A DNA stretch of 64,000 bases from an uncultured Collinsella sp. (GCA_900757495.1 CAAENX010000029.1:70499-134498); one strand, 5' to 3'. Counted from the first letter of the stretch, positions 41,327 to 50,056 are shown. Notes: a model not told the origin generated them from the sequence alone. Numbers and translations: made by a program.

Positions 41327-42184
41327 ATGGCACTTGTTACCACCGAAAAGATGCTCAAGGACGCTCAGGCCGGCCACTACGCCGTCGGCGCGTTCAACGT
41401 CGAGAACCTCGAGTTTGTTATGGCCGTTCTGGCCGCTGCCGAGGAGACCAAGTCCCCCGTCATCATGCAGACCACCCCGGGCACCATCAAGACCGCTGGT
41501 CTGGACTACTTCTACGGCATGGTCAAGGCTGCCGCCGAGCGCGCTTCCGTGCCCGTCGCTCTGCACCTCGATCACGGCGATGGCTATGACCGCTGCATGC
41601 AGGCTTTCCGCACCGGCTACACTTCTGTCATGATTGACGGCTCGCACGAGTCCTTCGAGGACAACATTGCCCTGACCAAGTCCGTCGCCGACGCTGGCCG
41701 CGCCATGGGCGTGCCCGTCGAGGCCGAGCTCGGCAAGGTTGGCGGCAAGGAGGACGACGGTCCCGCGGTTGAGGGCGAGAGCCCCTACACCGATCCTGCC
41801 GAGGCCAAGGAGTTCGTCGAGCGCACCGGCTGCACCTCGCTGGCCATTGGCGTTGGCACCAGCCACGGCGTGTACACGAGCGATCCGCACATCGAGCAGT
41901 CCGTGGTCAAGGCCATCCGCGACGCCGTCGACGTGCCGCTGGTTCTGCACGGCACCTCCGGTGTGCCCGATGAGCAGGTTGCCGAGGCCGTGAAGAACGG
42001 CATCTGCAAGGTCAACTACGCCACCGAGCTGCGTCAGGCCTACACCAAGGGCTTCATGGCCTACATGGCCGAGAACCCCGCCTGCTTCGATCCCAAGAAG
42101 CCGGCCAAGGAGGGCATGCGTGAGATCACCGAGCTGGTTAAGATCCGCATGACCAACCTCAACTCTGTGGGCAAAGCAGAGTAA
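41327..42184 (+). CDS. Class II tagatose/fructose-1,6-bisphosphate aldolase
   Basis: This 285-residue zinc aldolase is of the GatY/KbaY/FbaA size class. Zinc and substrate motifs are GAFNVENLEF near residues 20-29, LHLDHGDGYD near 80-89, SVMIDGSHE, EAELGKVGGKED, GVGTSHGVY with a zinc histidine, and LHGTSGVPD. It would cleave tagatose-1,6-bisphosphate from the LacC enzymes; fructose-bisphosphate is possible and not excluded by sequence. No LacD-type aldolase is in the window, so this may close the pathway. The ATG at 41327 has AGGAG; the open frame upstream to 41186 is not supported. Confidence 0.85.
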   Translation: MALVTTEKMLKDAQAGHYAVGAFNVENLEFVMAVLAAAEETKSPVIMQTTPGTIKTAGLDYFYGMVKAAAERASVPVALHLDHGDGYDRCMQAFRTGYTSVMIDGSHESFEDNIALTKSVADAGRAMGVPVEAELGKVGGKEDDGPAVEGESPYTDPAEAKEFVERTGCTSLAIGVGTSHGVYTSDPHIEQSVVKAIRDAVDVPLVLHGTSGVPDEQVAEAVKNGICKVNYATELRQAYTKGFMAYMAENPACFDPKKPAKEGMREITELVKIRMTNLNSVGKAE

Positions 42185-42217
42185 CAGCAAGGGTACTCCG
42201 ACTCGCTACATATCCCG

Positions 42218-42342
42218 GGGAGGGACGAGGGCTTAGTTCCCCAATCGTCCTCGGGCATGCAAAAAGCCTCGCTGCGCACTTCGCGCGGCGAGGCTTTTTG
42301 CCCCCTGCGGAAAGATTGGGGAACTAAGCCCTCGTCCCTCCC
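42218..42342. repeat. 29-bp perfect inverted repeat enclosing a terminator
   Basis: The arms at 42218-42246 and 42314-42342 are exact reverse complements (inner ends TTCCCCAATC and GATTGGGGAA). The terminator hairpin at 42261-42299 lies between them. Confidence 0.9.
42261..42299. terminator. Bidirectional terminator after the aldolase gene
   Basis: AAAAAGCCTCGC and GCGAGGCTTTTT form a stem with A-run and T-run flanks, so it can work on both strands. Confidence 0.88.
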
Positions 42343-42506
42343 AGGTTGACCTACTCGAGGTCGTCGCCCTTGTGGCGTTAGGGCGGAAAATAATAAGAAG
42401 CCTTCGCGCTGCGGAATGATTTTGGAAACTAAGTACGGGGACCCGCCCAAACCGTCCTGCTCAATCGCCCTTGTGGTGTTGGGGCTGAAAGGGTGGGACG
42501 CGTGGG
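42343..42506. other. Degenerate copy of the inverted-repeat unit
   Basis: There is no gene. GCGGAATGATTTTGGAAACTAAGTACGGGGAC resembles the right arm above in decayed form, and CGCCCTTGTGG(C/T)GTT occurs twice (near 42366 and 42466), showing tandem duplication of a unit of about 100 bases. Confidence 0.55.
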
Positions 42507-43130
42507 TTATTTGGTTGTTAGGGCTAACAGGTCGTTGGGGGTTTTGAGGTTGTAGGTGGCATTTGGGATATCTTGGTGTGATCCCCATGCTGCTCTGGCA
42601 AAACTGACCCCTGCTGAAGTTGCGCATTGTTCGTCGTAGACGGTGTCGCCAACGTAGACGACGTTGCCAGGATTCGCGCCCGTACGCCGGAGATATTCGA
42701 GCATGGGAGCGGGTGCGGGTTTATGTTCGGTTGTGTCTTCGACAAGGATGATGTGCTCAAAATACTTATCGAAGCCAAGGGGTGCAATTTCGTCTGTGTA
42801 TTCGTCGCGCGCACGTGAGGAGACGATGCCAAGTTTGCAGCCGTTGTTGGCGAGTGTTGCGATGACTTCAAGCAAACCTGGAAACACGCTGATGGTGCTT
42901 TTAAAGCTGGCGGCAACTTGGCACCAGCGATCCAACGTTGCCTGCGAGTAGATTCCAAGTTTCTCAAGGGCATCCTTGCCGGGTATGCCGAGGGCAAATT
43001 CAAGCTCGTGTCGGGGGAGCGTTTTGCCGGTCTCTTCTTGGACAATCTGGACAAGCGATGATAGAACGCTTTCTTCTGTATCTGCCAATGTCCCATCAAC
43101 GTCAAATACGATATGGTCAAAGTGCTTCAT
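42507..43130 (-). CDS. HAD-superfamily phosphatase (PGP/beta-PGM-like)
   Basis: This 207-residue protein has the HAD motifs in order: DVDGTLADTEES at about residues 10-21 (nucleophile Asp10), SSRARDE with the motif II serine near 104, and GDTVYDE with the acidic motif near 161. A helical cap lies between motifs I and II. Such enzymes act on phosphoglycolate, hexose phosphates or pyrophosphate, and the sequence does not tell which. It is transcribed leftward after the AraC gene, 56 bases apart, perhaps as one unit. Confidence 0.85.
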   Translation of the reverse strand: MKHFDHIVFDVDGTLADTEESVLSSLVQIVQEETGKTLPRHELEFALGIPGKDALEKLGIYSQATLDRWCQVAASFKSTISVFPGLLEVIATLANNGCKLGIVSSRARDEYTDEIAPLGFDKYFEHIILVEDTTEHKPAPAPMLEYLRRTGANPGNVVYVGDTVYDEQCATSAGVSFARAAWGSHQDIPNATYNLKTPNDLLALTTK

Positions 43131-43186
43131 ATGATTGCTCCTCTCTGTTGTTTGCCTGCAAGTTTGATGCGGTGACAGAAGAAAGG

Positions 43187-44125
43187 CTAGCGGGATTTCT
43201 GCCTGGTGCTATCGAGATTCTGCCTCGCTGCTCGATAGCTCGAAGGAGTGCATCCCATTTGTTCTTTAAATACCTGGCCAAGATGGCTTGCTGTCGCAAA
43301 GCCGCATTGGCGCGCGACTGTCTGGACCGTTCGCGTGGTGTGTGTCAAAAGTTCGCAAGCACGGTTTACGCGGTATGCGCGCAGATATGCCGCCGGGGTC
43401 GTTCCTGTGCAAGCTTCGATAATGCGGTAACACTCTCTTTCGCTTACGCCGGCTGCAGATGCCATCTGGGGCACATCTATAGCGGCTGCATAGTTCGCGC
43501 GGATATAGTCCAGGATTGCCTTGAACTGTACGTCGCGGTTGGTCATCCAAGAGGCGCCGTCGGAAGAAAAGAGCGGTTCGGCCTTGGCGTAAATCTGAAC
43601 CCAGAGCTCTGACAAGCTATTCCGAAGCGCCATCTCGTTCTGCGGCCGTTGAAGGTCGTGGTTAAAGGAACTCTTTAGCAAATCGATAAAGGGCATATCG
43701 TCGGGGTTGGTGGGCGACCATTTGAGCACATCGACGCCTCGACATTGCAGTAAAGGATTGATATAGCGCTTTTGAAGGCGTCCCGCGGGATCGCCGAGCA
43801 TCGACGGCTGAAAGATATGCAACATTTGAATGGCTGGTGCCGAATTGGGTGATTGCAGCGTGCTGTGCAAAACGCCGCCGTTGATAAAGCCGGCGGACCC
43901 TTCCTCAAAGCGTACGTGCTCATGAGCCGCGCGCGTTCGATAGTCAATCGCTCCCTGCTCCATGTAGAAAAGCTCAACTTCGGAATGCCAGTGCCAGGGG
44001 ACGGAATTGCCCGGATAGCGAGCGAATTCTGCGCGTTCGGCAATATAGGGCCAGTCATCGGCGGTCTCGGGAAACGCTTCCTCGCGTCCTCCGCGGTGCA
44101 ATTCTATGTGATCCATGTTTCGCAT
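43187..44125 (-). CDS. AraC-family transcriptional regulator
   Basis: This 312-residue regulator has an N-terminal cupin sensor domain (HWHSEVELFYMEQG near residues 42-55, then FINGGVLHS) and a C-terminal AraC DNA-binding domain. The latter has two helix-turn-helices, from IDVPQMASAAGVSERECYRI to VARQCGFATASHLGQVFKE and the family ending CTPSSYR. The sensor suggests a sugar or other small ligand. No ribosome site is visible before the ATG at 44125. A TATACT box ends six bases upstream, so the mRNA may be leaderless; the ATG at 44116 is an alternative start. Confidence 0.87.
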   Translation of the reverse strand: MRNMDHIELHRGGREEAFPETADDWPYIAERAEFARYPGNSVPWHWHSEVELFYMEQGAIDYRTRAAHEHVRFEEGSAGFINGGVLHSTLQSPNSAPAIQMLHIFQPSMLGDPAGRLQKRYINPLLQCRGVDVLKWSPTNPDDMPFIDLLKSSFNHDLQRPQNEMALRNSLSELWVQIYAKAEPLFSSDGASWMTNRDVQFKAILDYIRANYAAAIDVPQMASAAGVSERECYRIIEACTGTTPAAYLRAYRVNRACELLTHTTRTVQTVARQCGFATASHLGQVFKEQMGCTPSSYRAARQNLDSTRQKSR

Positions 44126-44150
44126 GGCATCAGTATAAAGCGCGATGGGC

Positions 44151-44360
44151 TTAGATTGCTCTTGCCTGTTCGGGGAACGCCTTGTTTAGAGATGCTTGGA
44201 GCTTTTCGAACGATGCTCGCAGGTTGAGGCTCTGGTCGGTTGAACGTTTGGCTTTTGTGGTGGGGGAGTCGAGGCGGCCGTTTCTCTGTGTCGGGGGGAA
44301 GGAGAAAAGGTCTGCATGTTTTAGGGATGGCTGCTGTGCTGCGTCATTGGAAGAATGCAT
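44151..44360 (-). CDS. Small unrecognised open frame
   Basis: This frame encodes 69 residues, hydrophilic and likely helical at its end (SFEKLQASLNKAFPEQ). A GAGGAGG sequence lies 10 bases before the ATG at 44360. The ribosome site is the main support. An untracked open frame just upstream ends ERNLLVDIEEAA with a stop two bases before this ATG, suggesting a pair or a decayed operon. I assign no function. Confidence 0.35.
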   Translation of the reverse strand: MHSSNDAAQQPSLKHADLFSFPPTQRNGRLDSPTTKAKRSTDQSLNLRASFEKLQASLNKAFPEQARAI

Positions 44361-44614
44361 GCTTATGCGGCCTCCTCGATGTCCACCAAAAGGTTGCGCT
44401 CGGGGTATGCTGCTAGGTCCCGTGCGTTGGCAGTATTATGCCGCGGCCGTCGCAAAGAAGCGCTAAAGAAAGGCTTAATGAGGTTTGGCGTTACGATGAA
44501 ACCGCAGGTCAGAGGTATCGAGTAACACTCTTGAAAGGTTTTGGGCTTAAGGGCTTTCTAAGGTTTGTGACGTGGATGTGGCTCGCCTGTGTGGGGTGTG
44601 TGGACGGCTCGTTC
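44361..44614 (-). other. Gap with a possible gene fragment
   Basis: On the minus strand an open frame of about 50 codons ends at 44363 with NARDLAAYPERNLLVDIEEA. It looks protein-like but has no clear start. Nothing else is recognised. Confidence 0.3.
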
Positions 44615-45601
44615 CTAGCGCTGAGGTGCGGCGGCGCGCACCTGCTCGATGACCTTTTCCATCGTGGCGTCGATGCGGTCTTTTTTGAGCTCGCATTCCC
44701 AGATGGTTATGGGTGTCCAGCCCATTTGAGTGAGTGCTGCCACGGCAGCGCGGTCGCGCTCGACGTTGCGACGGAACTTTGCCTCCCAAAAATCAACATT
44801 GCGCTTGGGCTGGCTCGGGTTGCACTTGGGGCAGCGGTGCCAAAAGCAGCCGTTGACGAAGATGGCGATCTTGCGGCCGGGGAAGGCGATGTCGGGCTTG
44901 CCGGGTACCTTCCATTCCAAACGATAGCCCGTAAGGCCCGCGGCCCGTAGGCGCTGACGTACGAGCAGCTCGGGCTTGGTGTTGGCGCGCTTGTTGCCCT
45001 TCATGGACTTTTTGATGGCGGCGCGACGGCGGACCAGTTCGCGCTCGTCAGCGGAGAGGTCCGAGGTATCGATGCCGTCGAGCAGACCGGGCTTGGGACG
45101 CTTTTTGCTGCGGCGTTTAGGTGCGCGCTTGGGTTTGGTGGCGGGTTTGTCGGTTGTGTTGGGCGCGGCGTCATCGGCGGAGCTTGCCTCAAGCCGATCT
45201 TCCTTTAACTCAATCAGAGCATCAATGAGCCCCTTGTCGGCGGGCATCCATTCCACCGTGGCAAGCGAGGTGCGTGGAATCCAGCGGATATCAAGCTGGC
45301 GGTCGTGTTTCTGGGGCTCATCGGATTCATCGGCGAGCGAGCAGTAGTAACACTCCATGGAGAGATGAAAATCGGGGTAGTCATACTCAACGGTGTAGAA
45401 ATCACGCAGGTTGGTGACTTTTACCTGTAGCTCTTCCATAAGCTCGCGGCGCACGGCGTCCTCGGGCATCTCGCCGCGCATGAGCTTGCCACCGGGGAAC
45501 TCCCAAAGTCCCCGCATGTCGCCATAGCCGCGCTGCACGGCAAGCAGCTCGTCAGATCCATCCTTGCGAATGATCCCAGTGGCAACATGAACAGTCTTCA
45601 A
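44615..45601 (-). CDS. NUDIX hydrolase fused to a Vsr-type endonuclease
   Basis: This 328-residue protein joins two repair-type domains. Residues 1-135 are a NUDIX hydrolase with a full Nudix box (GKLMRGEMPEDAVRRELMEEL), as in MutT/CTP-pyrophosphohydrolase enzymes that clean nucleotide pools. A lysine- and arginine-rich linker follows (about 145-215). Residues 220-328 match very short patch repair endonucleases: NTKPELLVRQRLRAAG, PGKPDIAFPGRKIAIFVNGC, a FWHRCPKC zinc-type motif and NVERDRAAV. Vsr normally nicks T:G mismatches made at Dcm sites; no cytosine methylase is in the window. The likely start is the TTG at 45601 after AGAGGA, since no ATG fits before the NUDIX core. Confidence 0.82.
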   Translation of the reverse strand: MKTVHVATGIIRKDGSDELLAVQRGYGDMRGLWEFPGGKLMRGEMPEDAVRRELMEELQVKVTNLRDFYTVEYDYPDFHLSMECYYCSLADESDEPQKHDRQLDIRWIPRTSLATVEWMPADKGLIDALIELKEDRLEASSADDAAPNTTDKPATKPKRAPKRRSKKRPKPGLLDGIDTSDLSADERELVRRRAAIKKSMKGNKRANTKPELLVRQRLRAAGLTGYRLEWKVPGKPDIAFPGRKIAIFVNGCFWHRCPKCNPSQPKRNVDFWEAKFRRNVERDRAAVAALTQMGWTPITIWECELKKDRIDATMEKVIEQVRAAAPQR

Positions 45602-45749
45602 CAGGAGTCCTCTCTCAACATCAACAAGTGACAGGCTAGCTACCCCTACCTTACACAACGGTAAGGCAAGCGTAAGCCATATCGATGGTAGCCGACTCGG
45701 CTTCTTGCGACTATAGATGCCGTAGACTAATCGCAAGAAAGGACTCGGT

Positions 45750-46535
45750 ATGCAAACCACGCACATGGCGACCCCGGTACTGGAGGTCGCGCATCTCGAA
45801 AAGGTATATGGAGCGCTGGGCAACGTGACCCGCGCGCTCAACGACGTCAGCTTTACCGTCAACCGCGGCGAATTCGTTGGCATCATGGGCGCCTCGGGCT
45901 CGGGCAAGTCGACGTTGCTCAACTGCGTCTCGACCATCGATAGCGCCACGAGCGGCACCATCCGCATCAACGGCCAGGACGTAACACGCATGAAGCAGGC
46001 CAAGCTCTCGCAGTTCCGCCGCGAGGAACTCGGCTTTATCTTCCAGGACTCTAACCTGCTCGATACGCTCACGGCACGCGAGAACATCGCCCTTCCGCTC
46101 ACCATCGCCCGTACAAACTCGGCGGAGATCTCGACCCGCGTGCAGGATGTGGCCGCGCGCCTGTCCATTAGCCAAGTGCTCGACAAGTATCCCTACCAGA
46201 TGTCCGGCGGCCAGCAGCAGCGCGTTGCCGCGGCTCGCGCGCTCGTCACCGACCCCACTATGATCATGGCCGACGAGCCCACCGGCGCCCTCGATTCCAA
46301 GAGCGCTCGTCTGCTGCTCGAGAGCCTAGAGGCCCTTAACCGCCGCCTGCGCGCCACCGTGCTCATGGTTACGCACGACAGCTTTGCCGCCAGCTACACG
46401 AGCCGTGTGCTGTTTATTCGCGACGGCAAGATCTTCACCGAGCTGCGCCGCGGCGACACCGACCGCCGAGAGTTCTTCGACCGCATTATGGAGGTCGTTG
46501 CCATGATGGGCGGTGAGGGCTCCGATGCTCTGTAA
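45750..46535 (+). CDS. ABC transporter ATPase, BceA/MacB-like
   Basis: This 261-residue ATPase has Walker A GASGSGKST near residues 48-56, a Q-loop in FIFQDSNLLD, signature MSGGQQQRVAAARAL near 150-164, Walker B MIMADEPTGALD and the H-loop VTHD. The arrangement is that of the BceA/LolD group, which pairs with FtsX-type permeases for peptide antibiotic resistance or sensing. The ATG at 45750 has GAAAGGA. Its stop overlaps the permease start by 11 bases. Confidence 0.9.
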   Translation: MQTTHMATPVLEVAHLEKVYGALGNVTRALNDVSFTVNRGEFVGIMGASGSGKSTLLNCVSTIDSATSGTIRINGQDVTRMKQAKLSQFRREELGFIFQDSNLLDTLTARENIALPLTIARTNSAEISTRVQDVAARLSISQVLDKYPYQMSGGQQQRVAAARALVTDPTMIMADEPTGALDSKSARLLLESLEALNRRLRATVLMVTHDSFAASYTSRVLFIRDGKIFTELRRGDTDRREFFDRIMEVVAMMGGEGSDAL

Positions 46536-48762
46536 ACTCGCTTGGGGCAACGTCCGCCGCGCCGGCCGCGATTACCTCGTCTACTTGCTGACGCTCACCC
46601 TAGGCGTCACGGTCTTCTATGCTTTCAACACCGTCTCGATGCAGGTCGACATTGCCGGCATCGAGGAAGAGGGACTGTCCGAGCTCATGGGCACCATGCT
46701 CGGTTACCTTACGTACTTTTTGGCCGGCGTCATGGCCTTTTTGATGGTGTACGCCAATAACTTCATCATGAAACGCCGCAAAAAGGAGTTTGGCCTGTAC
46801 CAGGTGCTTGGCATGGGGCGCGGGCGCGTCGCCACGATTATGGCGCTCGAGACCGTGATCGTTTCGGTCGGCGCTTTTGTCGCCGGCATTGTGCTGGGCG
46901 TGGGGCTCTCCCAGCTCATGACGTTCTTTACGGCCTCGCTCTTTAAGACGCAGATTGCCGATTTTCACTTCTTTTTCTCGGTGCATGCGTTCAACCTGAC
47001 ACTTGCCTGCATGCTCGTAATGTTTGTGCTCACGCTACTGCTGAACCTGCGCGCCGTGCGTCGTACCAAACTCATCGAGCTTATGGGTGCCGAGCGCCGC
47101 AACGAGAGCATCAAGACACGCAATCCCTGGATTGCGATTGCCATCTTTACCGTGGGCGTGCTACTTGTGGGCGTGGCCTATTACCGTCTGCTGCGCGATG
47201 GGTTCCCGCTAACCGAGACGGGCGACAAGCTGGACGGGGCCATGAGCCAGTTCGGCATTACGACCGCTATGGTTACGGTGGGCACCTTTGCCCTGTTCTG
47301 GGGACTCTCGGGCATGCTCATCAAGCTGCTGCAGAGCCTGCGCGGCGTGTATTGGCGCGGCCTCAACATGTTTACTGTGCGCCAGCTTGCGGCCAAGGTC
47401 AATACGGTGTGCTTTTCGATGGGCGTCATCGCGATGATTCTGTTCCTTGCCATTACCTCGGTGACGTGCGGTATGTCGATTGCCAACGTGATGAACGAGA
47501 ATCTGGAGCGCTATAACCCTGTTGACGTGTCTCAGACGTATATCTATTACACGCCCGAAACGCTCGACTACTACAAGGAGTATGTCAATCCGTCTGAGGC
47601 CGATCGCATGGTGCTGGCCGATGCAACGGTCGATTTGTACGCTGCATGGCATGGCGATCGTAAAGATCCCGATAACGTTGCAGACGGTATTAAGGGCAAG
47701 TCGGCGGACAACAACGACGAGACCAGCAAGAAGGTCAATATCGCCGATGTTGCCGGTGAGCATGTGCAGATCGATTCGTATCTGAGTTACCCGCTTGGCG
47801 GCTCGGGCCCCTCGGTGGTGGCGGGTGAGATGTGCAAGGCCATGGGTGAAAAGCTTCCCAAGGCGCTCGAGGGAAGCAACGCCGATGCGATGGGTCTGTA
47901 TGTGACGCCGGCGAGCCAGTACAACAAACTGCGCCAGATGATGGGCGAGGAGCCGGTGAGCATTGGCCGCGACCAGTATCTGCTCACGTGCGATATGGGC
48001 GGTGAGCTGGGCGACCTGTACACCAAGTATATGGCTGGTGGCCATGCCCTAACCTTGGGCGGGCATACGCTCAAGCCCGCAACCGATAAGTCGGACGAGG
48101 ACACGGCGGCCATCGCCAACTCGGCGATGGGCAGCAATCCCGGTACCGTGGTCGTAGCCGATGAGCTGCTGTCCCAGCTTAATCTGCAACCGTATTCCAG
48201 TAATCTGCTCGTTAATTACAAACAGGGTATGGATACGACCGAGGCAGACGAGAGCATTAAATACACCTTGCTCGACAATCTGCTCGTTGACGGCAAGGAG
48301 CCGGGGTCGTGGGGAGTCTTCATCACGCGTTCCGAGATGTACACGCAAGCAGCGCAGATGAACGGCATGATTAGCTATCTGGCCATCTACATTGGCTTTG
48401 TGCTGGTCGTTGCGTGCGCGGCAATCCTATCGATCCAGCAGCTCTCCAATGTGGCCGACGGCAGCCGCAGCTATCGTGTGCTGGCGCAGATCGGCTGTGA
48501 CGACCGCCAGATCCGGCATTCGGTGATGGCGCAGCAAGCGGTGTTCTTCCTGTTCCCGCTGGCAGTGGGCTTGGCGCACTCCTTTGTGGCGCTCAAGGTG
48601 ATCATCGAGCTGGTGAGCGTATTCGGTGATATGAGCATCGCCGGCACCGTGGGCCTCACCTGCGCGATTTTCCTGGCGGCCTATGGTGGCTACTTCCTGG
48701 TAACGTACCTCATGAGCGCCGGCATGGTACAAGCTGCCATCGCCACCCGCTACAGCGAGTAA
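46525..48762 (+). CDS. ABC permease, BceB/FtsX-like
   Basis: This 745-residue permease has a BceB-like plan. Membrane helices lie near residues 18-40, 55-80, 105-130, 155-180, 210-232 and 285-310. A large extracytoplasmic domain of about 280 residues follows (about 315-600), then three helices near 610-635, 655-690 and 700-730. The FtsX core motifs are RRKKEFGLYQVLGMGRG and YRVLAQIGCDDRQIRHSV. BceB proteins are usually about 640-670 residues, so the outer domain is somewhat longer. BceAB systems usually sit beside a BceRS two-component system, which is absent here. The start is the ATG at 46525, coupled to the ATPase. Confidence 0.88.
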   Translation: MLCKLAWGNVRRAGRDYLVYLLTLTLGVTVFYAFNTVSMQVDIAGIEEEGLSELMGTMLGYLTYFLAGVMAFLMVYANNFIMKRRKKEFGLYQVLGMGRGRVATIMALETVIVSVGAFVAGIVLGVGLSQLMTFFTASLFKTQIADFHFFFSVHAFNLTLACMLVMFVLTLLLNLRAVRRTKLIELMGAERRNESIKTRNPWIAIAIFTVGVLLVGVAYYRLLRDGFPLTETGDKLDGAMSQFGITTAMVTVGTFALFWGLSGMLIKLLQSLRGVYWRGLNMFTVRQLAAKVNTVCFSMGVIAMILFLAITSVTCGMSIANVMNENLERYNPVDVSQTYIYYTPETLDYYKEYVNPSEADRMVLADATVDLYAAWHGDRKDPDNVADGIKGKSADNNDETSKKVNIADVAGEHVQIDSYLSYPLGGSGPSVVAGEMCKAMGEKLPKALEGSNADAMGLYVTPASQYNKLRQMMGEEPVSIGRDQYLLTCDMGGELGDLYTKYMAGGHALTLGGHTLKPATDKSDEDTAAIANSAMGSNPGTVVVADELLSQLNLQPYSSNLLVNYKQGMDTTEADESIKYTLLDNLLVDGKEPGSWGVFITRSEMYTQAAQMNGMISYLAIYIGFVLVVACAAILSIQQLSNVADGSRSYRVLAQIGCDDRQIRHSVMAQQAVFFLFPLAVGLAHSFVALKVIIELVSVFGDMSIAGTVGLTCAIFLAAYGGYFLVTYLMSAGMVQAAIATRYSE

Positions 48763-48798
48763 CAAGCGGGCAAAACCGTCGCAAAATCAGAGCGAATA

Positions 48799-48839
48799 AC
48801 CGCCGCGAAGGGACCAGGGGCCCTTTCGCGGCGGTTTTT
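48799..48839 (+). terminator. Terminator after the ABC genes
   Basis: ACCGCCGCGAAGGG pairs with CCCTTTCGCGGCGGT, followed by TTTT. It is also the left edge of a block duplicated at 62679. Confidence 0.88.
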
Positions 48840-48862
48840 GCCAACCTGGTGCGTCTCAGATA

Positions 48863-48983
48863 CAAGTGAGTAGACTTATTTGGATATACCGAGCACACCG
48901 CGACAAGTGCCCAATAAAACCGCAGGTCAGAGCTGTGTCGATTTGGGGCGTGCTCGGCCTTCTGCAAAAAGCCTACTCACTTG
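48863..48983. repeat. 121-bp palindromic element, copy 1
   Basis: The outer arms CAAGTGAGTAG and CTACTCACTTG and inner arms CCGAGCAC and GTGCTCGG bracket a middle with AATAAAACCGCAGGTCAG. A second copy of the same 121-bp length is at 62742-62862. Neither copy encodes a protein. Confidence 0.88.
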
Positions 48984-48997
48984 GTTTTCGCTGTTAG

Positions 48998-49090
48998 AAG
49001 GCCGTCGCGAGGGAAAGCAGTTCCCTCGCGACGGCCTTCACGTTTGCCCAGATAAAACCTGCCAAAATAAACCTGTCCCTTTTTGGCAGG
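48998..49090 (-). repeat. Rest of the duplicated block: two hairpins before the LuxR stop
   Basis: A 17-bp perfect hairpin (arms 48998-49014 and 49023-49039, outer bases GAAGGCCGTCG) is followed by CCTGCCAAAATAAACCTG...TTTTTGGCAGG at 49058-49090. The second could end the leftward LuxR transcript. Both recur in altered form at 62874-62970. Confidence 0.75.
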
Positions 49091-50056
49091 TTATCGCTTC
49101 CAAAAGTGGAGGATGAGCGTCGTGCGGTTTTGCTGTTCGGTTTTGACCAGGATGTTGTGGATGTGGGTCTTGACGGTGCCCACGGCAAGGAATAGCTCGT
49201 CAGCGATCTCTTGGTTCGATTTGCCCAGTACGACCAGACGCATAACTTCGGTCTCACGGTTGGAGAGCTTGTAGGCGTTGCGATAGAAGGGCATCTGCTC
49301 TTCGATGTGTTGATCAAGATCGCTGACGTTCTTTTCCTCGGGCGCCTCCTGCATGCGGATTGAAAGCACGTGGTAGGAGTAGATGATCAGCAGAATCGCA
49401 AAGTAGCAGGCAAAGACGTTTTCGCTAAAGTTGCGCTCGGACAGATATAGTTGCAGCCAAGAGGGCGCCAAGCTCATGGGGACCACCAGAATGTTGTAGA
49501 AATCCTCGGCAACGATGCAACCGACCAGAATAGCGCCGATAATCAGGTGCTTTTGTTGGTTGTTGACACGTGCCTTCAGCTCGACTTGTGTGCTCTTGCG
49601 TGCCGTCCAAAAGATATATAGCCCCACGAAAACAAGGAATACCTGACGCATCGTGTAGTAGAGCCATTGATGAATGGGGCCGTAGGGGACAGCGACGATA
49701 ATCAGCAGCTCGCTCAGCAAGAACGTTGCGACGGGAATGACAAACTGCTTTTTTGAATGCTTGTCGAGCAAATCCATGGCAATGAGCCAAATAAAAGCCT
49801 GCGAAGCGGTCGCCACAAAGGTCCGCAACACAGGCATGGTAATTGAGTAATAGTCGCTGGCTGGAAAACTCTGGTTTTGCAGCGTGTATTCAAAAAAGAA
49901 AATCTCGGTCATCTCGATGGCATAGCAGATAAATACGCCGCTGCCATAGATAAAGAAGCGTCGACGGGACGAGGCATAGGCGGCAAGCGAGAGCACCGCC
50001 GTCACAATACAGATCACGAGTATCGCTAGGGTATAGAAGAACATCAGGGTGTTCAT
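49091..50056 (-). CDS. Membrane-bound LuxR-family regulator, AguR-like (copy 1)
   Basis: This 321-residue protein joins about seven membrane helices (residues 1-235) to a C-terminal LuxR helix-turn-helix (about 255-315: LSNRETEVMRLVVLGKSNQEIADELF, TVKTHIHNIL). It has no receiver or kinase, so it is a one-component membrane sensor. AguR, the transmembrane LuxR-type activator of agmatine deiminase operons in streptococci and lactococci, has this layout. It lies divergent to aguB. The motif YLSERNFSEN near residues 205-214 is shared with the second copy at 56829. The signal is presumably agmatine or a polyamine. Confidence 0.85.
   Translation of the reverse strand: MNTLMFFYTLAILVICIVTAVLSLAAYASSRRRFFIYGSGVFICYAIEMTEIFFFEYTLQNQSFPASDYYSITMPVLRTFVATASQAFIWLIAMDLLDKHSKKQFVIPVATFLLSELLIIVAVPYGPIHQWLYYTMRQVFLVFVGLYIFWTARKSTQVELKARVNNQQKHLIIGAILVGCIVAEDFYNILVVPMSLAPSWLQLYLSERNFSENVFACYFAILLIIYSYHVLSIRMQEAPEEKNVSDLDQHIEEQMPFYRNAYKLSNRETEVMRLVVLGKSNQEIADELFLAVGTVKTHIHNILVKTEQQNRTTLILHFWKR

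Noticed and set aside
44615..46186. Full 523-codon frame of the NUDIX-Vsr gene
   Set aside because: The part upstream of 45601 runs antisense through the ABC ATPase gene. The NUDIX domain starts at the TTG near 45601.
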